Source of the DNA: Pseudomonas sp. PB101
Lineage (GTDB): Bacteria > Pseudomonadota > Gammaproteobacteria > Pseudomonadales > Pseudomonadaceae
Assembly: GCF_009764265.1 (NCBI RefSeq)
Contig: NZ_RWIR01000035.1
Coordinates: 124,001 to 188,000 of the forward strand
DNA: 64,000 nt
Reading direction: 5' to 3'
A program made the position numbers and the translations under genes. The notes under the pieces are model-generated. The model made no database searches, was not told the origin of the DNA, and saw only the letters and a list, made by a program, of their open reading frames with translations. Of this stretch, positions 44,697 to 52,513 are shown piece by piece (position 1 is the stretch's first letter; each line of letters opens with the position of its first letter).

Positions 44697-45810
44697 CGGG
44701 TTCCATAACTCCAAGCACAAATGTGTAATTAGGATCGCTTGCCACCCAGGCACAGGGCACTCGCTGCAATTCGCAGCAGGTGGCAGCCAGGGTTTGAACG
44801 ACCATGCCTTCCAGACTGCCCAAGGCACCAAAGTTGGCGTCTAGCAGGTGCTGCCCGGTGTTCCAGTCAAGGGGTGCATCGGCCTGGGAGAACGAGACAC
44901 AAACAGACGGAGGTGAGGTCAATTTGCTCTGTTGCAGCGCGCGCTCTGCCACCGTCGGGAGCTGTTCGGTGTCCGCATCGAACCATTCGCCGCGAGTGAA
45001 ACCGACTCCACCTTGGGGACCGAGCAGCCACAGCAGCGCGGCCTCTCCTGCCGGCAAATGACTGCCTTGTCCGGGCGGCCAGGATTGACAGCCGGCACAG
45101 AGAATCCGCGCATCCGTGGGGGCGCCATGCAGTCGGTCGATGATCGAATCGAGACTGAAGATGCCCTCCCAAGGCTCGGGCTTCTCGGGCAATTCAATCT
45201 GGGGAAAGGACTTCGCCATCTGCTCGGCGAAGGCTCGCCAGGTGGACTGGGAGCCTTGCCAGTAGCATGACAGTGGTTGTAACCCGCAAGGGTCAGGCCG
45301 CTGTGCCCGCCACTGTAGAACCAGCAGCTTCGCCAGTTGACGCTCGCGCTCGACGAGATCATCGCCGAAGACCTGAAGCAGTTTGAGCGTTGCTCCGCCT
45401 GGCGTACTTTGAGGCGTGGGGGGACGGTGGTCCGCACTGAACAGGGCTTGTCTTTGGAGCGGATTGGTACAGGCTGGCCCCACCAATACCGTGTCGATCA
45501 GCGCTACCTTCTGGCGATGGTGTTCCCACCAGCCTTGCTGTACCTGATTCGCGTTTTTTTCATAGTATCGCGCGCTATGCCAATCGAGGCAGTAGACAAG
45601 TATGCGTACTAGAAATGCCAGTAGCCATAGTGCCGACAGAGCTCCAAAAAAAATAAACTGTAAAAACCTGGGTAGGTTCATCGGCAGGGCGACAGTGTTC
45701 GTCCATGCAAGCCATGTTAGTAAAAGCACTGCAGCACCAACGGCAAACCAGCGCGAATAACGGGCTTCGCGCGGCTCCGGATAGGGGCGGAATTTCGGAG
45801 CTGGCTTCAT
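44680..45810 (-). CDS. T6SS-associated membrane protein of unknown family
   Basis: 376 residues. Two hydrophobic segments near 22-42 (WFAVGAAVLLLTWLAW) and 50-75, then a soluble domain of about 300 residues. I see no catalytic motif. It is coupled to tssM (17-base overlap) and follows the lipase/DUF3304 genes, so it belongs to the type VI locus. Its topology (two helices, then a soluble part) recalls adaptors such as Tla3 that help load lipase effectors on VgrG; that is only a guess. The 102 bases upstream hold nothing. Confidence 0.6.
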   Translation of the reverse strand: MKPAPKFRPYPEPREARYSRWFAVGAAVLLLTWLAWTNTVALPMNLPRFLQFIFFGALSALWLLAFLVRILVYCLDWHSARYYEKNANQVQQGWWEHHRQKVALIDTVLVGPACTNPLQRQALFSADHRPPTPQSTPGGATLKLLQVFGDDLVERERQLAKLLVLQWRAQRPDPCGLQPLSCYWQGSQSTWRAFAEQMAKSFPQIELPEKPEPWEGIFSLDSIIDRLHGAPTDARILCAGCQSWPPGQGSHLPAGEAALLWLLGPQGGVGFTRGEWFDADTEQLPTVAERALQQSKLTSPPSVCVSFSQADAPLDWNTGQHLLDANFGALGSLEGMVVQTLAATCCELQRVPCAWVASDPNYTFVLGVMEPDDSTI

Positions 45811-45912
45811 TTGAGCACCTGGCTAGGGGGTATGGAACTGACTTGGGTGCAGCTATCAATGCACCGATCAATCACAGCGTTCATTGGCTTGCCTCCGGCC
45901 ATTTGGCGCAGA

Positions 45913-46488
45913 TTATTTTGGGCATGACTGAGGCTCCGGCAATTGCAGCGGGGTCTTGATCGGGTATTCGGGGCTGCCGTAGGCGTAGCAGGAGGTGGTG
46001 ACCTGCAGCTCGTCGCAAGGAAGGAAGTGCACGGTGAGGCCGCAGACTTTCTGGCCGGTGTAGTCGGGGATGGCTACTTCTTTGCTGTGGCGACGCTTCT
46101 GCGACTCCACTTTCTCAAGCCATTCGTCGTATTTGGCTTCATTGGCAAACCCAGGAAATTCATCTGCGAGGTCACTCACCCCACTCGCTCCAGTTTCCCA
46201 CTCGACCCGCACGGCCATCCCCGGCTGCCAGCGCGAAGGTGCGATGTAACAACACCCCCCCCCTCCGCCTTGGTAGGGACCGATGATGTCCAGGCCAGAA
46301 CGGCCATTGACGCTGAAATGATTGATAGCCCAATGGGTGTGGTTGATGCCTTCGAGGGTGCTGGCATGGACGTTTTCTGTCAGCACCATTACGGCGAGTC
46401 CGCACAGGGCGCCGAGCAGCGGGCGCCCCGTGAGCATTGAGCCGAGTGCTAGTGCGGGGCAGCGACGAATCAATTCAGACCAGCGCAT
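45913..46488 (-). CDS. DUF3304 exported protein, copy A (probable Tle1 immunity)
   Basis: 191 residues with an N-terminal hydrophobic export signal and the DUF3304 domain: NHTHWAINHFSVNG, GGGGGCCYIAPSRW, CGLTVHFLPCDELQVTTSC. The conserved cysteines suggest disulfides in the periplasm. GGGAGGTG precedes the ATG, which overlaps the lipase gene end by 14 bases. A periplasmic protein coupled to a phospholipase effector is most simply its immunity protein; this is inferred from position. The last roughly 130 bases are almost identical to those of copy B. Confidence 0.78.
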   Translation of the reverse strand: MRWSELIRRCPALALGSMLTGRPLLGALCGLAVMVLTENVHASTLEGINHTHWAINHFSVNGRSGLDIIGPYQGGGGGCCYIAPSRWQPGMAVRVEWETGASGVSDLADEFPGFANEAKYDEWLEKVESQKRRHSKEVAIPDYTGQKVCGLTVHFLPCDELQVTTSCYAYGSPEYPIKTPLQLPEPQSCPK

Positions 46489-48775
46489 CGTTCACCTCCC
46501 CACCATTGGCGTCATAGGCATCCCAGATCGCGTCGATGGCACGATGAACTTCAGCGAGGCGCTCGGCGTCCATCACCGGTGGTGTTGAACGAACAGACTC
46601 GGACGCGGGGACGGTCTTGCCCCCCGCCAGTTGAACGGCACCCTCTTCTCCATATAGCGCCAGATCCCGACGGCCGAGGTCACCGAAGAACACCATGCGT
46701 TCCTGGAAATAGTGGCCCCAGGGCTCACGTCCAATCGAATAGAGAAACCAGGCCCGGGAGTCGTGGACCTGATCGTCGAACAGGGCGCGTAGCAGGCCCT
46801 CGGGCTGCGCGGCGTTGAGGTGTTCAGCCACATGCCCGCGGGTATGTTCGTCGCGGTGGTTGCCCCAGTCGCTGGGGGCCGGGAACAACCGGCTGACCAA
46901 GGCTCGCCCCGCAGCTTTCATGCGCCGATGCTCGGCAAGAATAACTTCATAGGCCCGATAGGGTTGCTGACCCAGCCTCAGCAGGGCCACGCGCAGGGCG
47001 ATGGTACGCAGCGATCCGGGGCTCCGGTAGGCTGCGGCGAACTCCCCGGCGGCTTCGCGCAACTGGGTTTGCGCCATGTCGGCATCGAAGTCCTTGACCC
47101 CGGGTTCAAACAGCGTTTTTGCTACGTCCTCCCGGCGTTCGCGGTTGTGTTGTAGCTTGCGCCGGTCTTCGACTTCTTTCTGCTTGGCGTCGCGCTTGTA
47201 CTCGGCGTCCTTGCGCACTTGCGGGTCGGCTTCTTTGTCGCTGGCCTCGCGGTAGAAGTCGGTGTCGATCAGGCTGGCGAAGCCATAGCGGTCGATGCGC
47301 CAGGCGGTGATCCAGCCCAACTGGGTTTGCAGGGCCTGCTCCAGGCTGTCGCTGGCGAGGAGTGGTTCGTAGTGTTCGATTTGTTGGAGGGTAAGCGGGG
47401 GCAGTGCGGGCTCGAGGCCCAGAGTCACTTGTCGCCAGGCGTTGAAGCGGTTGACTAGAGTTGGCGTAATAGCGAATTCGGCCTCTGCCTCCAGATCCAT
47501 CACTCGCCAATATTCACGGCTCATTGAAGCCGACAAGGCCGCTTTGGGTACTTTCAGCGGGGCGCCATGGGCAAAGGCGTCGGCATACAGATCATGCAAG
47601 GCAATCTGGGACAGCAGCAGACGGTCATCTCTTCCAATCGCCTTCCCCTGATCCCCAGGCGGATACCCCCCACCCTGATCCGAATGCACCCCTGGGTAGA
47701 TCACCTCGACACTGTTCGCCGGGTACCCCCCCTGCGTACGGCGAATCGACTCCAATGGAAAACACAGCCGCTGCTCATGGCTGGCCACCAGGTGCAAACA
47801 GCGCTTGACCAGATCAGCGGGCAGCTGCTGATTACCATCGGCCCAGCTCATATGGCCGTTCGCCCCCGGGATGATGTCGGCGATACCCACCGAAGCCACG
47901 GTGTCGAGCAGCCCGAGGTATTCCACGCTCACCGGCAAGTGCAGGTCGAGCAGTCTCAGGCTCTGGGTAGCCCGGGCCAACAGTTGGTTCAGCGCACTGA
48001 CAAACGCTCGCGCCGCCGCGGCACCGCGGGAAAATCCGTACACATAAAGCTTGAGCCCCAGCAGCTTGACCTGCCCGGGCTGGTGCTGCTGCAGGGCGAT
48101 GCGCAACGGCCGGGTCAGGGCGGAGAACTGTTTGTAAAACTCACGAAGGCGGTTGCCGGAACCGGTCGCCCACTCCAGCCCCGGCAGGCTGCCCATGGCC
48201 CGGACCGCCGCCAGCAAACTGGTGTTGTCCAGCCGCGGCTGACCCAGCGTACGGCGCAGGGCGTCGAGGATCATCATTAGCGCCCAGTTGATGCGTTCCT
48301 CGCCATAGCTGGCGAGCGCCAGGCCCATCCAGTAGTAGTCCAGATCACCGACTTCGGTAAAGGGCGTGCCGACGCCGGGCATGTAGTACTTGAAAAACTG
48401 GCCATTGCCGGTGCCTGGTGCGTCGGTCAGGCCGCGGGCGGTACTGGAACCGTGGGTGGTGCCGCCGGCATGGCCGTCGCCAATGCTGGCGCGGAACAGG
48501 CGAGCGACGTTGGTCGGATGTTTGGGGTTGGACAGGTACAGGTCATTGTTGAGGTTGTTGCCGGTGCCGTCGAAGAACAGGCTGATGTGCACGGTCTTGC
48601 AGCAGGGTGGCAACACCCGGCGACCAGCCGCGATGCTCAAGGCGTCGTGGTAGTCATGCTCCTGACTGTTCTGGCGATGCTGATTCTGATGAACCTGCGC
48701 GGCCCGGGTGGGCAAACGACCCTGCAACGGGAACTGCGGCGGGTACCAGACGGGGGCGTGTTTTACTTCGGACAT
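46475..48775 (-). CDS. Type VI lipase effector, Tle1 family (DUF2235)
   Basis: 766 residues. N-terminal VHISLFFDGTGNNLNND and the serine-hydrolase elbow GFSRG (about 250-254; Tle1 has GxSxG rather than GHSxG) define the DUF2235/Tle1 phospholipase family. A later VYPGVHSDQGGGY gives the expected Asp/His neighbourhood. The enzyme should degrade membrane phospholipids of target cells after injection. Residues about 515-560 form a charged Lys/Arg/Glu stretch that may be helical. Start overlaps DUF3304 copy B by 13 bases. Adaptor (DUF4123) and VgrG lie just upstream, giving a full loading module. Confidence 0.87.
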   Translation of the reverse strand: MSEVKHAPVWYPPQFPLQGRLPTRAAQVHQNQHRQNSQEHDYHDALSIAAGRRVLPPCCKTVHISLFFDGTGNNLNNDLYLSNPKHPTNVARLFRASIGDGHAGGTTHGSSTARGLTDAPGTGNGQFFKYYMPGVGTPFTEVGDLDYYWMGLALASYGEERINWALMMILDALRRTLGQPRLDNTSLLAAVRAMGSLPGLEWATGSGNRLREFYKQFSALTRPLRIALQQHQPGQVKLLGLKLYVYGFSRGAAAARAFVSALNQLLARATQSLRLLDLHLPVSVEYLGLLDTVASVGIADIIPGANGHMSWADGNQQLPADLVKRCLHLVASHEQRLCFPLESIRRTQGGYPANSVEVIYPGVHSDQGGGYPPGDQGKAIGRDDRLLLSQIALHDLYADAFAHGAPLKVPKAALSASMSREYWRVMDLEAEAEFAITPTLVNRFNAWRQVTLGLEPALPPLTLQQIEHYEPLLASDSLEQALQTQLGWITAWRIDRYGFASLIDTDFYREASDKEADPQVRKDAEYKRDAKQKEVEDRRKLQHNRERREDVAKTLFEPGVKDFDADMAQTQLREAAGEFAAAYRSPGSLRTIALRVALLRLGQQPYRAYEVILAEHRRMKAAGRALVSRLFPAPSDWGNHRDEHTRGHVAEHLNAAQPEGLLRALFDDQVHDSRAWFLYSIGREPWGHYFQERMVFFGDLGRRDLALYGEEGAVQLAGGKTVPASESVRSTPPVMDAERLAEVHRAIDAIWDAYDANGGEVNDALV

Positions 48776-49293
48776 GACGAGGGCTCCGGCAATTGCAACG
48801 GGGTCTTGATCGGATATTCAGGGCTGCCGTAGGCGTAGCAGGAGGTGGTGACCTGCAGTTCGTCGCAGGGCAGGAAGTGCACGGTGAGGCCGCAGACTTT
48901 CTGGCCGGTGTAGTCGGGGATGGGAACTACTTGGGTGTGTTGGCGTTTTTGAGATCTGATTGATTTTGCCCATGCTTCGTACTTGACCTCATCCGCGAAA
49001 CCGGGGAATCCATCGGGATAAGCCACACCGGTTTCCCACTCGACCCGCACGGTCATCCCCGGCTTCCAGCGCGAAGGCGCGATGTAACAGCACCCTCCCC
49101 CTCCCCCTTGGTAGGGACCGATAATGTCCAGGCCCGAGCGGCCATTAACGCTGAACTGGTTGATAGCCCAATGGGTGTGATTGATGGCTTCGAGCGTGCT
49201 GGCCTGGGTGCTTTGAGCAAACAAAGCACCGATCAGAACGCAGAAGGTTGTCCCCCAATGACTAGCGACTGATGATTTAGGCATAGGCTTCAT
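48763..49293 (-). CDS. DUF3304 exported protein, copy B (probable Tle1 immunity)
   Basis: 176 residues from the ATG at 49293, which overlaps the adaptor stop as ATGA; an ATG at 49308 is possible. A signal peptide (FCVLIGALFAQSTQA) precedes the same DUF3304 domain as copy A. The two proteins are nearly the same at both ends and differ mainly in the middle (PDGFPGFADEVKYEAW here, DEFPGFANEAKYDEW in A). Duplicated immunity genes around one effector are known in type VI loci and may protect against variant effectors. Confidence 0.78.
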   Translation of the reverse strand: MKPMPKSSVASHWGTTFCVLIGALFAQSTQASTLEAINHTHWAINQFSVNGRSGLDIIGPYQGGGGGCCYIAPSRWKPGMTVRVEWETGVAYPDGFPGFADEVKYEAWAKSIRSQKRQHTQVVPIPDYTGQKVCGLTVHFLPCDELQVTTSCYAYGSPEYPIKTPLQLPEPSSCPK

Positions 49294-50090
49294 TTCGCGG
49301 GTTTCCACGGTGACTCCACTCCTGTGGTTCGCACCTTTTCAAGAACAAAGGCTTCTCGCTGAGACTCAGATAGCAACCCGGCTTCAGTTGCCTCGATCAT
49401 GGCCACGTAGCAAGCGCGGAAACGACGTTCGGCGCCCCACTCCAAAGGAAAGGCATCCCTCAGTCGTTTCACGACCAAAGTGGCATCGCTGACACACCCA
49501 AGGATGTCCAGTTGATCGTCACTGAGTTCGATGAGGCTGAAACACTCGGGCCTGTCCGGCGGCTCGCTGCTTCCCAGCAGGCGCTGCGGTACGCCATCAC
49601 GATCGAGCCAGCTCCAGAACACCGCCGGGGCCAGCAGGATGTGCTGTTGATCAGGATCAAGCACATGGCTGAACAGCAACGGAAAGACCCGCGGATCGTA
49701 GTAACGCAGCAGTCCCGGGTAGCCGCCGTTGACGGCCTCCAGACAGCGCCCCAGGCACTCGGCCAAGTGCTGGAAAGGCCAATGGGAGGCCAGCACCAAC
49801 AGTTGCGAACTTCCCCGCAGCGCCTGCATCAAGCCGAGCAGCCATTGCCGTTGCAGGGGTTGCGCCAGATCGATGCGCACCAGCAGCGGAGCCAGTTCGT
49901 CGGCACCGGCCTCCGGTAACCCGGTGAACAATGAATGCCAGGGGATCGCCGGTTCGACACTGAGCACGCTGGGCAGCCACGGGGTGGCGCTGCCTGCCTG
50001 GTCGATGATGACGTCCAGGCAGCTGATGGAGGCCTTGGCGCAGGAGACTTCCAGCAGTTCCAGCCATTTTGTGTGAGCAACAGCCGTCAT
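49290..50090 (-). CDS. DUF4123 effector adaptor (Tap/TEC)
   Basis: 266 residues from ATG 50090, overlapping the vgrG stop as ATGA. DUF4123 features: LLVRIDLAQP, LGLMQALRGSSQLLVLASH and LLRYYDPRVFPLLF. These chaperones hold the effector and place it on the tip of the VgrG encoded just upstream. Position between vgrG and the lipase gene fits that job for the Tle1 protein. Confidence 0.87.
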   Translation of the reverse strand: MTAVAHTKWLELLEVSCAKASISCLDVIIDQAGSATPWLPSVLSVEPAIPWHSLFTGLPEAGADELAPLLVRIDLAQPLQRQWLLGLMQALRGSSQLLVLASHWPFQHLAECLGRCLEAVNGGYPGLLRYYDPRVFPLLFSHVLDPDQQHILLAPAVFWSWLDRDGVPQRLLGSSEPPDRPECFSLIELSDDQLDILGCVSDATLVVKRLRDAFPLEWGAERRFRACYVAMIEATEAGLLSESQREAFVLEKVRTTGVESPWKPAK

Positions 50091-52513
50091 CCTCGTGCCT
50101 CCCTGAGAACGAAACCCTGAGCACTCGCCTGAGCTTTCTTCAGGCACTCCTTGCACACCGAGCCTGGCAGTTCAGGCAAAGGAAACGCTTCGCCGGCAGG
50201 CGGACTGAAAATGCATCGCCCGTAGAAGTCGATCACCTCTGGACTGAGGAATTGGATCTTGCCCTGTGGGGTAATCCGGATACAGCCTTCGCCGGAGCCC
50301 AGGGTGATGCCATTTCTGGCCGTCAGTTGCAGATGGCCCTGCACCGATTGCACCGTGATGTCCTGTTGGGCAATCAGGTTCATCAGGTCGCCGTGGGATT
50401 CGATTTCCAGCGGTCCCTTGCCTGACACCAGGCGCATGCCTTCCTGTTGGGCCAGCAGGGAAATGCCTTGATTGGCGTGGGCAGACAAGCGTTGAGCAGC
50501 GGCCAGATTGATCTCGTTGTTGCTTTGCAGGTAAAACGAATCACCGCTTTTCAACAGCGCACTGGCGGGTGTCACCGCGCTGATGCCGTTAGGCGCGCTT
50601 AGTAGAATCGCCGGGGCTTTGAGATCTTGAGTGTCGGCTTGCAATTGCTGCAGACCCTCGATACCCGGCTGACGGCTGTGGTGGGCCTGGGCGATGGTTT
50701 GCCAGTCGGCAATTTGCTGTTTCGCCCCGTCGATCTGGTTGGATGCACGCGCCATATCCAGCACCGGGCCTTGCGCCTTGGGCTGCGCATCGGCACTGAT
50801 GAACACGCCCTTCCCTGCACGCAAACTGCCCCAGTCATCGGTGCGCAGCTCAAACCCTTCCCCACGCTTCTTCCGCTGGCCATCCACCAAATGCCCCAAA
50901 TTCAGCTGACTCTTGCCGCCATACTCGGTACTGAGCTTGATGTGCTCCTGCCCCCGCGTGTCATCCAGGCGCAACTTGTTGTTGGCCGGCGTACGCAGCA
51001 CGTTGCGGTGGTCGTTGCGCTGGGTCACCAGGTCCGGGTGCTGGTCGTCGTGCAGGGCGTGGGCAATGTAGGGTTTGTCCGGGTCGCCTTGTTCGAAGGC
51101 GATGGCCACTTCGGTGCCGGCGATCAGCGGCAGGTGCAGGCCGTAGGTGTCGCCGGCGTAGGCGCGGGCCTGGCGCAGCCATTTGCTTTCGCGGCCGGCG
51201 GGCCAGGTGTCGCGGTCGAAGAGGAACTTGACCCGGTAGCGCCCTTGCAGGTCGATTTCGGTGTACTGGGGGTTGCTCTGGGGGTGGGTGATGCGTGCCG
51301 GCAGGGTGCCGGCGATCTGTGGTTTGGGCGGTACTTCCGGGCGAAAGCACAGGCGCAAGGCGTAGGGCATGGCTTCGAAATCGCAGGTCAGGCTGCGGTC
51401 GCGGGCGGCGCGGGTGGTGATTTTTGTGATCACCACGCGGGGGGCGAAGGCCTTGGGGGCGTCGCCACTGATGGTCAGGACCTGGCCGGGGGCCAGGGTA
51501 TTACTGCTGCTGGTGCCGCTCAGATGGGTCTGGTTGTTGAGGTAGCGTTCGTGGCGCAGGCGCGCGTAGAAAAAGCCGCTTTCGCTTTGCAGGTCTTCGT
51601 CGCGCAGGTGGGACTTGCCGAGTACGCGGTAGGGTTCGGCGTAGTGGTAGGCGTCGCCGTAGGTGTTGTCGGCGACGCCGCGGGTCGTGGCCACGCCGTG
51701 GGTGGTGGGCTCGCCGAGGGTCTGGTCGACTTCGCCGTCGAGGTAGGCGCGGCTGTCGTCGGGGTGATAGGCGCGCACGCTGACGTGCTGTTCCACCACC
51801 CGATGCCGGGTTTGCAGATCCCAGACGCTGTCCTCGACGCTGTTGCTGAAGCCCGACGGCGAGCGCAGCGGCAGTTCGACGTCGAACTGGTAGCAGCGCT
51901 GGTCGTCGCAGAACTCGACGACGTCGAAGGCGAGCTCTTCGTGCTGGAAGCAGCGATACCAGATGCCGACCTCGGCCAGGATCCGGCTGATGAACGCCAG
52001 GTCGCTTTCCTGGTACTGCATCACCTGCTCGCGCTGCGGGTAGTCGCGCTTGAGGTTGAAGCGAAAGTGCCCGGTGTCGAGACCATGGCGGTCGCGCAGG
52101 ATGCTTTTGACGATGTCCGGCACGGACTGGTGCTGATAGATCCGCGTTTGCTGGCCCCGGTCGAGCAGGGCCAGGCGAGGTTGCAGGGTGACTTCGTAGC
52201 GGGCTTCGTCGACCGAGCCGGACAGGCGTTGGCAGGCGGTGATGCGGCCGTAGAGGGTGCGCAGAGCCGTGGGCGGCTTGGGCACTTCCCAGTCGAACAC
52301 GGGCACGTTGGAGGGGGCGGCGTACAGGCTGAACTCGGCGTACTGGCCGATGAATTTTTCCGCGCCGATGTCGAGGTCGCTGGCGGTGAATTCGATGCGG
52401 TAGAGGTAGGGTTGGCTGAGGTACTCATGGCCCTCGAAGGCGAGGACGTCGAGGTGGGTGTCGAGTTTGTCGATCTTGAGTGTGTGGCGGTTGTGGCCGA
52501 AGACCGGGTTCAT
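50087..52513 (-). CDS. vgrG: T6SS spike protein VgrG (TssI)
   Basis: 808 residues. gp27-like base (LDVLAFEGHEYLSQPYLYRIEF), gp5 OB-fold with the typical GRYRVKFLFDRD and IAGTEVAIAFEQGDPDKP, a DUF2345 beta-helix part, and a C-terminal tail with VCKECLKKA. No clear extra toxin domain follows the spike. Its 5' end overlaps clpV as ATGA. No PAAR tip gene is in the cluster, so a PAAR protein must come from elsewhere or the tail serves as tip. Confidence 0.92.
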   Translation of the reverse strand: MNPVFGHNRHTLKIDKLDTHLDVLAFEGHEYLSQPYLYRIEFTASDLDIGAEKFIGQYAEFSLYAAPSNVPVFDWEVPKPPTALRTLYGRITACQRLSGSVDEARYEVTLQPRLALLDRGQQTRIYQHQSVPDIVKSILRDRHGLDTGHFRFNLKRDYPQREQVMQYQESDLAFISRILAEVGIWYRCFQHEELAFDVVEFCDDQRCYQFDVELPLRSPSGFSNSVEDSVWDLQTRHRVVEQHVSVRAYHPDDSRAYLDGEVDQTLGEPTTHGVATTRGVADNTYGDAYHYAEPYRVLGKSHLRDEDLQSESGFFYARLRHERYLNNQTHLSGTSSSNTLAPGQVLTISGDAPKAFAPRVVITKITTRAARDRSLTCDFEAMPYALRLCFRPEVPPKPQIAGTLPARITHPQSNPQYTEIDLQGRYRVKFLFDRDTWPAGRESKWLRQARAYAGDTYGLHLPLIAGTEVAIAFEQGDPDKPYIAHALHDDQHPDLVTQRNDHRNVLRTPANNKLRLDDTRGQEHIKLSTEYGGKSQLNLGHLVDGQRKKRGEGFELRTDDWGSLRAGKGVFISADAQPKAQGPVLDMARASNQIDGAKQQIADWQTIAQAHHSRQPGIEGLQQLQADTQDLKAPAILLSAPNGISAVTPASALLKSGDSFYLQSNNEINLAAAQRLSAHANQGISLLAQQEGMRLVSGKGPLEIESHGDLMNLIAQQDITVQSVQGHLQLTARNGITLGSGEGCIRITPQGKIQFLSPEVIDFYGRCIFSPPAGEAFPLPELPGSVCKECLKKAQASAQGFVLREARG

